From contig NZ_MCUN01000046.1 in NCBI RefSeq assembly GCF_002873455.1, forward strand, positions 62,001 to 126,000: 64,000 nucleotides of DNA. Direction: 5' to 3'. Every line of letters begins with the position of its first letter. Positions within the stretch are counted from its first letter, which is position 1. Source of the DNA: Vibrio splendidus. GTDB taxonomy: Bacteria; Pseudomonadota; Gammaproteobacteria; Enterobacterales; Vibrionaceae. The notes under the pieces are model-generated. The model was not told the DNA's origin. It did no database searches and worked only from the letters and a program-made list of their open reading frames with translations. Of the stretch, positions 1-7,143 are shown in pieces. The position numbers were made by a program, and so were the translations under genes.

Positions 1-95
1 AATTCACGGTATGCGCCATCTAGCGTCTTTTTTATGGTTCGTAAATCAGCGCGTTCCATCTCTGGAAAGCTTGATAACCAATTGCTGTCAGCCAT
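1..95 (-). CDS. ABC transporter permease, N-terminal fragment (betaine/proline type)
   Basis: This is the first 31 codons of a minus-strand gene that runs out of the window. It starts at an ATG at 93-95 and reads MADSNWLSSFPEMERADLRT before entering further charged residues. The soluble, charged N-terminus is what I remember from Vibrio glycine-betaine/proline (ProW-like) permeases, which carry a cytoplasmic leader before the membrane domain. The neighbour upstream in transcription is a betaine-type binding protein, so an importer permease is the natural reading. No membrane segment is visible in the fragment, so the family call is an inference from context and recollection. Confidence 0.55.
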   Translation of the reverse strand, partial: MADSNWLSSFPEMERADLRTIKKTLDGAYRE

Positions 96-110
96 TTTAT
101 ATCCTTATAG

Positions 111-164
111 TTCGGAGCCACTTGTTCATGCGATGAGGTGTTCACCAATGAAAAGGGCTCCGAA
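111..164. repeat. 9-bp inverted repeat between binding protein and permease genes
   Basis: TTCGGAGCC at 111-119 is repeated inverted at 156-164 with a 36-nt loop, and the loop contains a small GGTG/CACC stem. It lies in the transcribed gap between the binding-protein gene and the permease gene. Such a stem could stabilise the upstream message or attenuate readthrough, giving more binding protein than permease. No T-run follows, so a simple intrinsic terminator is unlikely. Confidence 0.5.
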
Positions 165-267
165 TCATGAATAACATCAAGTATAGCGACGTTATTTCCG
201 TATTATTGAAGCGTAATGCTTAGTGCGCAGTGAGTATCAAAATACTGCCACTATTGGAATGCTGAAA

Positions 268-1260
268 TTAAAGCTCAGCTTCAACTTTCTTAGCGACTTC
301 TTGAGAAACCCATGGGTGCCATACTTCCGGGAATTCACTCAAGAAATGAATACTCGCTTCTTCACCATCAGCTTGGTTGTCTTCCATCCATGCAAGAAGT
401 GAGTTCATTTTTTCGTTAGTGAAACCACGTTTAGTAAAGTAGTCATAAGCTTCAGGTGCACGTGATGCAAAACTCTCAGTAGTAATAGTGTGGACAGGTG
501 AAGGCGGGTACATGGTTGCTTTAGGTGAGTCGCAATCTTCTTTGGTGGTACAGTTAAGGAACTCTTCCTCATTAACGCCACTTCCAAAATCAACTTTAAC
601 CATGTCGTATTTACCTAGAACAGCGGTTGGTGCCCAGTAGTAACCAAACCAAGCTTCTTCACGTTCATAAGCTTTTGCGATAGAGCCAGATAAGCCGGCA
701 CTCGAACCAGGGTCAACAATGGTAAAACCACTGTTTTCTAACTCAAGAGCATTAAACAAGTTTCCAGCGCTGATCTGACAGTTCCAGCCTGCTGGACAGC
801 TGTAGAATGCAGATGTATCTGGATCTTCAGGGTGTTTGAATAAGCTAGCGTTCTTGCGCACGCCTTCAATAGTTGCGATTTCAGGGTACTGTTTAACTAG
901 GTAAGCCGGAACCCAAAAACCTTCTTCGCCGCCGTTCACAAGTGCTTTACCTGCGTAGCGAAGACGTTTTTCTGCAACACCCTTATCTAATGCGTCTTTT
1001 AAGCTGTTGCTCCAAAGTTCAGGGGCGACATCGGGCTGGCCTTTTTCGATCATAGATGTGCCAGTTGGCATCGTATCGCCAGGGATAAGTTCGGCATCAC
1101 ACCCATAACCATGTTCTAGGATGAATTGGTCAATATTGGCGATCAGTGTTGCAGAGTTCCAGTTCATATCTGCGATTGTTACGCTGCCACATTCTCCAGC
1201 GTTAGCATTACCGCTGGCTGCTGCTACTAACAAAAATACGGAGCTTAACTTGTATTTCAT
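268..1260 (-). CDS. Glycine betaine/proline-type ABC transporter substrate-binding protein
   Basis: A 330-residue periplasmic binding protein of the OpuAC/ProX family. The N-terminus is a signal peptide (MKYKLSSVFLLVAAASGNANA). The mature protein opens with the family-typical VTIADMNWNSATLI segment and has the DVAPELWSNSL and WFGYYWAPTAVLGKYDM stretches that line the quaternary-amine site; the aromatic residues there fit a betaine-like ligand. An AAAGGAAA ribosome site precedes the ATG. It is transcribed ahead of the permease fragment at 1-95, with a 172-nt gap holding an inverted repeat, so the operon order is binding protein first, unlike E. coli proVWX. The exact ligand (betaine, choline, proline or a relative) cannot be read from sequence alone. 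Confidence 0.85.
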   Translation of the reverse strand: MKYKLSSVFLLVAAASGNANAGECGSVTIADMNWNSATLIANIDQFILEHGYGCDAELIPGDTMPTGTSMIEKGQPDVAPELWSNSLKDALDKGVAEKRLRYAGKALVNGGEEGFWVPAYLVKQYPEIATIEGVRKNASLFKHPEDPDTSAFYSCPAGWNCQISAGNLFNALELENSGFTIVDPGSSAGLSGSIAKAYEREEAWFGYYWAPTAVLGKYDMVKVDFGSGVNEEEFLNCTTKEDCDSPKATMYPPSPVHTITTESFASRAPEAYDYFTKRGFTNEKMNSLLAWMEDNQADGEEASIHFLSEFPEVWHPWVSQEVAKKVEAEL

Positions 1261-1842
1261 ATTGAGTTTCCTTTCTCTTTAATAATACAACTAAGGTAAC
1301 CAAGGTAAATTGATTATCTAAATTGCTCGATGGTGATCCTTTCCGTGTATTTGAACCATTTGAGCAGAAGGAGGGATGGGTGAAGTTTGAATAGATAAAC
1401 GTGCAAAGTCTGTGAAGTGTGATTTGCCAATTCATCCACTGTGTTTCAACAGCCATCGGATAACTTTGTCAAACTATTACAAATTCGTCAAAAACCACCT
1501 CTAGTTATAATCTTAGGGAATAATCGTACGAATTCCATCTTTGATGCATTTTACATGGCACTTTAACCGTCTGTGTCACATTACCGCTAAAGTTAGGCAT
1601 GGGGCTGTTGATTTTTGAAGGGATTTAAAGGTGGTAAGACCATAATTGACGTGTGTGAAATGCGTTGAATGGTTTTTAAAATCGTATTTTTAACAATAAT
1701 TTCGCCAAAAACACCCAATTTAGTTCTGGAAGGCTAAGATCGAGTTCTAATAAAATAGCAGGCTGTCTTGGTATCAATGACAGCCATAAAACGGCACAGA
1801 AAAGTTATAGCTGTACAAGAAACCTATAGTGGAAGAGAAAAG
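1261..1842. other. Intergenic region, no gene seen
   Basis: This 582-nt AT-rich stretch lies between the binding-protein gene and the sypD-like gene, both on the minus strand. I see no convincing reading frame. It should contain the promoter of the importer operon near its left end and the 3' end of the polysaccharide operon near its right end, where a hairpin sits at 1761-1785. I could not single out a strong -35/-10 pair. Confidence 0.5.
1761..1785 (-). terminator. Hairpin downstream of sypD-like gene
   Basis: GGCTGTC at 1761-1767 pairs with GACAGCC at 1779-1785, leaving an 11-nt loop. On the minus strand the stem is followed by TGCTATTTTATT, which is only moderately T-rich. It is a plausible but weak intrinsic terminator of the four-gene operon. 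Confidence 0.4.
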
Positions 1843-2532
1843 TTACATTGGCAGGTTTAAAAACTCATTTTGATACAGCTTATTTGTCAAGCTATCGCGA
1901 AGTTTAGTTGGAAGGAATTTCATTCGATTGATTTGTCTTACCAAGTCTTGTGCAAAGCTAGGTGTTTGTTTCATGTTCATTACACTGCCCATTAGGTTGA
2001 TGCTTTGTGCATCAAGCAGTTTTTTCGCTTGCTCTAAGTGGTGACTCGACGTTTCACCATAGGCGATAACCATCAATGTGCTGTCACAGGCACTCGCAAC
2101 AGATTGCGCGGGGATATTCCCTTTATTTATATTGAGAAGCGGTGAGGTGTCGATGATGACTCTATCGTATTTCTCTAACCATTTCTTCACTACGTTTTGT
2201 AGCGTTGTCGGATCTTTATAAGCGAGCTGCGTTGATGCCACTTGAGGGGCTGGTACACCAATGAATAAACGATGAGACTCAACATGTTCTATTAATTGTC
2301 CCTGTTGATTGTCTTCTAACATGTTCAAATCTTTGAAAGCTGGGTTGTATAAGTTGAGGTCAACATAAAGCGTAGAATGACCAGCAAGAAGGAAACGTTC
2401 CGCTAATGCTGCCGCAACAGACGTTACCCCGTCACCTGAATGACAAGCCGTCACACAAATTGATTTGTGGCCGTTAAGTTCAGAAGCTAAATAGAGCTGC
2501 TCGACTTCGGCATGGGTCGCTGAAATAGTCAT
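1843..2532 (-). CDS. CpsD/BY-kinase-like P-loop protein with degenerate Walker motifs (SypD-like)
   Basis: A 229-residue cytoplasmic protein of the MinD/BY-kinase fold, last of a STAS-OmpA-SLBB-ATPase operon whose order equals sypABCD. The Walker A position reads ACHSGDGVTS (about residues 29-38): the invariant lysine before the Thr/Ser is valine. The Walker A' segment reads LYVDLNLYNP, where family kinases have a D-x-D-x-R pattern, while Walker B (VIIDTSPLL) is intact. The C-terminus has no tyrosine cluster, so autophosphorylation of the usual kind is not expected. Its ATG overlaps the end of the SLBB gene by one base. It is probably a structural or regulatory partner of the export protein rather than an active kinase; activity is untested. 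Confidence 0.7.
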   Translation of the reverse strand: MTISATHAEVEQLYLASELNGHKSICVTACHSGDGVTSVAAALAERFLLAGHSTLYVDLNLYNPAFKDLNMLEDNQQGQLIEHVESHRLFIGVPAPQVASTQLAYKDPTTLQNVVKKWLEKYDRVIIDTSPLLNINKGNIPAQSVASACDSTLMVIAYGETSSHHLEQAKKLLDAQSINLMGSVMNMKQTPSFAQDLVRQINRMKFLPTKLRDSLTNKLYQNEFLNLPM

Positions 2533-4631
2533 TATAAAGCTCCTATTAGTACGATGGTGGTCGTAATACGTAGTATGTCATCTAGTCCGACACGTGCTTT
2601 CTCAATAAAGCTTTCACGACGGTCTGGGATATAAATGGTATCACCAGCGCGTAGCACAGGTAGGTTGTAAATGTTAGCTGTTTTGCTGAATTCAACAAGG
2701 TCGAAAGTACGGGCTTGGCCTTGGCAGCAAGACATGTTTACGATGGTGATTTTCTCTACGTAAGCATTGTCAGTAGGGCCTGCCGCTTCTGCCAAGATAT
2801 CTAGGATGGTCATGTTGTCGTTGAATACATAACGACCCGGATTGTTAATCGCACCAAGTACACGAACGGTTTCTTCTTTCGGTGTATCTAGCCAGTTTTT
2901 ACCTTTCTCTGGGATATAAATGGTGTCACCAGTGGTTACGTTTGGCAGTAGTGATTCATCACCGGTTTCAAAGTACAGCGATAAATTGAGTTTGCTTACT
3001 TTAGAGTAGGTTTTATCACGGTGCGTTACACGAACGTTGTGTATGTCAGCATCCTTAGTAGGACCGTCTGCCGCAGACAAAATGTCTAGAAAGTGCATGT
3101 CTTTAGTGAAACGGTAACGACCCGGCGCATTAACTTGCCCAAAGATGTATATCGAAGCATCAGAGCTTTGACGTACCCATTGAGATTTATTGTCTGAAGG
3201 ATCTTGTGGTAAGTCGTGAACACGGACGATAGAGCCTGCGCGAATTTGCGGCATCAGATCTCGAGGCGCGCCATTTCTGATGAAATCATCAAGATTAAAC
3301 ACAACTAACTTCCTACCTGTCACAACTTCAATTTTTGATGTATCAGCGCGTAGTGTAGGGCCGCCAACGTGAGCCAATAGTCCCATGAAGTTCATTTCAT
3401 CTGACCATTCGATACGTCCAGGTCGGTTTACTTCACCAATGACGTTAACCGCTCTGTCTGGCGCAATCTTCAACCAAGACTTTTCGTTCATATCGGTTTT
3501 CTCAGGAACGAAAATCGCGTCACCTGCTTTAATGCTCGGAGGGTTAGAGTTAGGCAGACCTTCTGTGTAAGCCGCTAAATCGAATTTAAGCACTCGACCA
3601 TCTGCTTTAATGACACGTATTTGTCGTGACTCAGCAAATCGAGTCGGACCGCCAGCGTTAGCAAGGATGTCCATGAAAGTTGCGTCTCTTTTTCCTTCAA
3701 AAGCACCGGGAGCCGCAACTTCACCCATTACGTAAACCATATTAGCGCCAGATTTGATCTCTTCTTCTTGCTTCGGCACAAAAATGGTCGCGCCTGGGCG
3801 TAAGTTAGGGAGTAGGCTTTCGTCACCAGAATCTAAGTAACGTTTAAGGTTAAATAACGTAGGGGTGTTGTTTGAAATCACTCGGATTTGTTCAACACTC
3901 GCATAACGAGTCACACCGCCTGAACGCATTAATACGTCGACAAGGTCAGTGCTCTCTTTATAAGTGAATGAGCCCGGTGCGTTTACCTCACCGAACACTT
4001 TAATAGAGTTGCGAGAATCAGCACTATCACCAGAGTTAGCAAGCTTCGCAGCATCGAATTCTTGCTCGATGTTACCAACAAGTGGAGATGCAGGAACAAA
4101 CAGCGAATCCAGTGATTGCAGAATAGGTAATGTTGACTCATCGCCTGAATCAAGGAATCGTTTGTAGTTAAACTCTTTCTTGTCAGCGCCTCGCTTAAGA
4201 ATCAATTTGTCCAATTGTGCTCCCGGGCGCAATCCACCCGCAGCATAAAGCGCCATTTGGATGCTAGAACCCAATGCCAGCGTGTATTCGCCAGGCTGTT
4301 CTACATAACCCTGAACGTAGATGATGATTTGTTGTTCTTTTACATACACAGAAGCGTTCGAAAGGTCTTTATAAGCGGTAGCTAGTGACTCTAGAACGAC
4401 TTTGTTTAGCTGCTCACTGTCGTAACCTGCCACGAATACTGCACCCACTTCAGGAAGGGTAATACGGCCTCGTTTATCAACTTGAAACCCAGTATTTAGA
4501 GTGCTTTCTCCGGGCACGTTAACTTGGATAAGATCGCCGACTTGAACCGCATCTGAAAACTCTTCGTTAGCACTTACGACGTTCGAAACGAATAACGACA
4601 GGGTGATGATAAAAGCGATCAATGATTTCAT
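2532..4631 (-). CDS. Polysaccharide export protein with six SLBB domains (SypC-like)
   Basis: A 699-residue secreted protein with a signal peptide (about 1-21, ending VVSA), one Poly_export domain (about 28-110) and six SLBB-type repeats. Each repeat starts with a V/I-x-V-x-G-x-V-x-x-P-G-x-F/Y pattern (for example VKVFGEVNAPG-like and IYIFGQVNAPG), followed by a (A)GGPT turn and a GD-x-IFVP closing strand. Linkers carry a recurring SGDESLLPN motif. The C-terminus ends in a hydrophobic stretch (ILRITTTIVLIGAL). Classical Wza has far fewer SLBB repeats and is about half this length, so this is a tall, multi-ring candidate. It overlaps sypB-like by 4 bp and sypD-like by 1 bp, implying translational coupling. 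Confidence 0.85.
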   Translation of the reverse strand: MKSLIAFIITLSLFVSNVVSANEEFSDAVQVGDLIQVNVPGESTLNTGFQVDKRGRITLPEVGAVFVAGYDSEQLNKVVLESLATAYKDLSNASVYVKEQQIIIYVQGYVEQPGEYTLALGSSIQMALYAAGGLRPGAQLDKLILKRGADKKEFNYKRFLDSGDESTLPILQSLDSLFVPASPLVGNIEQEFDAAKLANSGDSADSRNSIKVFGEVNAPGSFTYKESTDLVDVLMRSGGVTRYASVEQIRVISNNTPTLFNLKRYLDSGDESLLPNLRPGATIFVPKQEEEIKSGANMVYVMGEVAAPGAFEGKRDATFMDILANAGGPTRFAESRQIRVIKADGRVLKFDLAAYTEGLPNSNPPSIKAGDAIFVPEKTDMNEKSWLKIAPDRAVNVIGEVNRPGRIEWSDEMNFMGLLAHVGGPTLRADTSKIEVVTGRKLVVFNLDDFIRNGAPRDLMPQIRAGSIVRVHDLPQDPSDNKSQWVRQSSDASIYIFGQVNAPGRYRFTKDMHFLDILSAADGPTKDADIHNVRVTHRDKTYSKVSKLNLSLYFETGDESLLPNVTTGDTIYIPEKGKNWLDTPKEETVRVLGAINNPGRYVFNDNMTILDILAEAAGPTDNAYVEKITIVNMSCCQGQARTFDLVEFSKTANIYNLPVLRAGDTIYIPDRRESFIEKARVGLDDILRITTTIVLIGAL

Positions 4632-5464
4632 AATCCACCTCCCATTTTCTCGGCATTTTTAGGGGAGATAACCTCGATACTAACTCGACGGTTAGTTAAA
4701 CGAGTACCGTCTGATTCGCCTTCAAAAAGAGGGACAGTTTCACCAACAGATACTGCTTTGATTCGCTGAGCACCCAAACCAAAAATAGTAAGATAGCGTT
4801 CAACTTGTTTAGCCCGTCCAAGTGCCAATTTATCGTTATACCCCTCAGCACCCGCAGCATCAGCATGGCCTGTAACAACTAAGTCTAGAGATTTATGTTC
4901 TTTCAATAAAGTTGTCGCCTCTGCAAGTCTTCCCATGTATTTAGGATTTACTTCAATAGAGTTTGCAGCGAATTGGTTATCAACATTAAGCAGGTCATAC
5001 AATTGTTCGATAACCGACAATTGCATTCTAAATTGGTTTTCATTTTTTGGTGGCTCACAGCGAGCTTGTGAGGTTACGTAATCGAGTTGGACTTCAAGTT
5101 CGTTTAGGCGTTTTCTTTGTATGACTAGATCGTTGGCCGCATCTAGAAGTAGGCCACCTTGTAGTTCACGAGCGATACGATTTTGCTTCTCTATCGCTTG
5201 TACAACAGCAGCGGGGAAGCACCAACGAGCGCCTTCTTGAATCAAGGCATCAAGATGTAACTTAGCCAGTTGCCAATCAAAACGCAATCCATGCTCAGGA
5301 CCAAGAGGCTCGTCTGGCATGACAGGAGAAAAGTCAGAATTTTGATAATTGATGGAATCATAACTTTCAGCCAAACCGCCTGTGCCTTGTTCAGGGTAGC
5401 TAGTACAGCCACCTAGAACCAGAGCAGACAGAGAAAGGGCTATGTGATTTTTCAGTATTTTCAT
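4628..5464 (-). CDS. OmpA-family lipoprotein (SypB-like)
   Basis: A 278-residue outer-membrane-anchored lipoprotein. The signal peptide ends in an LGGC lipobox with the lipidated cysteine at residue 20. The C-terminal half is an OmpA-type peptidoglycan-binding domain, recognisable by VVTGHADAAGAEGYND and LGRAKQVERYL and the closing NRRVSIEV strand. The middle part (about 60-160) is probably helical and unassigned. An AGGACG ribosome site precedes the ATG. It lies between the STAS gene (62-nt gap) and the SLBB gene (4-bp overlap). A role in anchoring the export complex to the cell wall is inferred from the domain and the syp-like order. Confidence 0.8.
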   Translation of the reverse strand: MKILKNHIALSLSALVLGGCTSYPEQGTGGLAESYDSINYQNSDFSPVMPDEPLGPEHGLRFDWQLAKLHLDALIQEGARWCFPAAVVQAIEKQNRIARELQGGLLLDAANDLVIQRKRLNELEVQLDYVTSQARCEPPKNENQFRMQLSVIEQLYDLLNVDNQFAANSIEVNPKYMGRLAEATTLLKEHKSLDLVVTGHADAAGAEGYNDKLALGRAKQVERYLTIFGLGAQRIKAVSVGETVPLFEGESDGTRLTNRRVSIEVISPKNAEKMGGGL

Positions 5465-5526
5465 GCCAACGTCCTATGTTTTTACTTTTTATTATTATGT
5501 TTTGTTACTTCTAGCTTAGTGGATCT

Positions 5527-5856
5527 TCATGAATTTGCAGGATTTTTTGAATTTACTGGGATAGCGTGGCCAATACGTAGTAGGTTCATAATTTCAAGAG
5601 GCTGACCAGTCACATTTTCAAGTCGCATATTGCGTTCGCGTTCAGTTAGGCGTTTGAACATGTAAACAATTGCGCCAACACCCGATGAATCCAAAAACTC
5701 TACTTGGCTGAAATCAACTTCGATCTCTGGATGACCATCGTTTGAGATTACATCATCAATATCGGTCTGAGCATCACGGCTGCCCGCTGCATCTAAATTA
5801 CCAAAAATAGAAAGTGTCAGTGTGGTTGTGTTCAAATCAATCTTACGTAGTTCCAT
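5527..5856 (-). CDS. STAS-domain protein (SypA-like anti-anti-sigma type regulator)
   Basis: A 109-residue single STAS domain. The phospho-acceptor loop reads EFLDSSGVGA, with the candidate serine at residue 57. I start it at the ATG at 5854-5856 because AAAGGAG lies 8 nt upstream. A longer upstream reading is excluded if the -24/-12 promoter at 5890-5906 is real, since that promoter would lie inside the extension. In V. fischeri SypA is the STAS protein phosphorylated by SypE and required for biofilm formation; this gene heads a syp-ordered operon, but no SypE-like gene is in the window. The STAS call is firm; orthology to SypA is inferred. Confidence 0.8.
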   Translation of the reverse strand: MELRKIDLNTTTLTLSIFGNLDAAGSRDAQTDIDDVISNDGHPEIEVDFSQVEFLDSSGVGAIVYMFKRLTERERNMRLENVTGQPLEIMNLLRIGHAIPVNSKNPANS

Positions 5857-5889
5857 AGCGATATCTCCTTTTGAGTATGTATGAACAAT

Positions 5890-5906
5890 TGCACTGAATG
5901 TGCCAA
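5890..5906 (-). promoter_or_regulatory. Sigma-54 (-24/-12) promoter of the syp-like operon
   Basis: On the minus strand TTGGCAC, five bases, then GTGCA gives GG and GC dinucleotides exactly ten bases apart, as sigma-54 requires. Only the first T of the TTGC -12 element is changed. The predicted start is near 5880, about 24 nt before the STAS ATG at 5856. Two enhancer-like half-palindromes sit about 50-85 bp further upstream. Confidence 0.7.
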
Positions 5907-5953
5907 CTTTTATATTGTTATTTTTCAACAGCTTAATGAATTGGCTAATCTTT

Positions 5954-5991
5954 ATCTCATATTGAAAAAGTCAGTTTCTCAATATGAGAAC
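5954..5991. promoter_or_regulatory. Inverted repeat resembling paired SypG-type enhancer sites
   Basis: TCTCATATTGA at 5955-5965 is repeated inverted as TCAATATGAGA at 5979-5989, with a 13-nt spacer. Each arm read on the plus strand contains TCTCA, three bases, then TGA. The SypG enhancer reported in V. fischeri has the form TTCTCA-N3-TG followed by A/T-rich bases; the right arm (TTCTCAATATGAGAA) fits it. The distance to the -24/-12 element is typical of a sigma-54 activator site. The match to SypG is from memory and needs a matrix search. Confidence 0.6.
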
Positions 5992-6164
5992 TAAAAACGG
6001 GTGAACATTTGAGATCCATAAGTCATTAATTATATGAATGAAATTGAAAGTTAAATAAGGTTGGCGTGTGGATCGCATCTTCTAACAAAGGTTGTCTACC
6101 TACGCATCAGAACGCTTAGGATTAAAGGCATTTGTTGACCACTACAGATATCAATACGGAGCAG

Positions 6165-7010
6165 ATGATGAGATTAACTAAATTGGCGATAGCAACTTTA
6201 TGGGCGTGTTCGCTTTCTTCTCACTCATCCTATTTACCACCTGACCATTTGGTGCTGGCTAATACATACCAACAAGGCATTGATGTTTCCCAATACTGGA
6301 AGAGTGAAAAACTAGATGGGATTCGCGCTCTTTGGGATGGAGAACATCTTTATACTCGAAATGGGAATCGCATTTACTCACCGAAGTGGTTTACAGAAAA
6401 TTTGCCTAAAGTACATCTTGAAGGGGAACTGTGGGCAGGAAGAGGCAAATTCCATTTGGTCCAATCTACCGTCCTGGATCATACGCCTAGCGACGTAGCA
6501 TGGCGCCAAATAGATTTAATGCTGTTTGATATGCCAGGAGCTGCAGGTGATTATCAAAAGCGCTATTACAACATTTTGCATTGGGTAAGTATGATTGATG
6601 AACCTCATGTCAGCTACATCGAACATGTGCCTATTCACAATGAAGAAGCTCTGTTTTATCAATTAGACAATGTCGATGAACGTAATGGTGAAGGTTTGAT
6701 GCTTAGAAAAATCACCAGTCGTTATCAAGCAGGCCGAAGTAATGATTTATTAAAGCTGAAAAGACATCACGATGCAGAAGCCACGGTTATTGGCTACAAA
6801 GGCGGGACAGGGAAGTATAAAGGGATGATGGGTTCTGTCTTAGTCCACACAGAAGAGGGCGTTGAATTCTATATTGGTAGTGGATTCAGTGACCAAATGA
6901 GGCTCGCACCGCCTGAGATCGGCAGCCGTATTACCTTTCGCTACAATGGTTTTACTCAAAACGGAAAACCAAAGTTTGCGCGCTTCGTTCGAGAGAAAAG
7001 TGAATATTAA
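6165..7010 (+). CDS. ATP-dependent DNA ligase, periplasmic type
   Basis: A 281-residue minimal ATP-dependent ligase like those of Haemophilus and Vibrio. The nucleotidyltransferase motif I is SEKLDGIR with catalytic K49; motif III-like LMLFDM, motif IV GEGLMLR and motif V LLKLKRH follow, and an OB-fold makes up the last third (ATVIGYKGGTGKYKGMMGS). The N-terminus (MMRLTKLAIATLWACSLSSH) is a signal peptide, placing the enzyme in the periplasm, which fits proposals that these ligases act on incoming or extracytoplasmic DNA. I prefer the ATG at 6165, with GGAG four bases upstream, over TTG codons at 6132. It stands alone, divergent from the syp-like operon, with a terminator after it. Confidence 0.88.
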   Translation: MMRLTKLAIATLWACSLSSHSSYLPPDHLVLANTYQQGIDVSQYWKSEKLDGIRALWDGEHLYTRNGNRIYSPKWFTENLPKVHLEGELWAGRGKFHLVQSTVLDHTPSDVAWRQIDLMLFDMPGAAGDYQKRYYNILHWVSMIDEPHVSYIEHVPIHNEEALFYQLDNVDERNGEGLMLRKITSRYQAGRSNDLLKLKRHHDAEATVIGYKGGTGKYKGMMGSVLVHTEEGVEFYIGSGFSDQMRLAPPEIGSRITFRYNGFTQNGKPKFARFVREKSEY

Positions 7011-7072
7011 GGCACACTAATTTACCGGCTAAAACAAACTACCGCGCCCTAAATTATACGCACCCGTAAACG

Positions 7073-7106
7073 AAAAAGAGCTCTGAAAGTCAGAGCTCTT
7101 TTTTTG
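7073..7106. terminator. Bidirectional terminator between ligase and norM
   Basis: AAAAAGAGCTCTGA at 7073-7086 pairs with its inverted copy at 7090-7103 around a 3-nt loop, flanked by A- and T-runs. It can terminate the ligase gene on the plus strand and norM on the minus strand. Confidence 0.85.
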
Positions 7107-7143
7107 TATGCGATATCGGTTATACCGGCGTAGCAGTGAGAAT

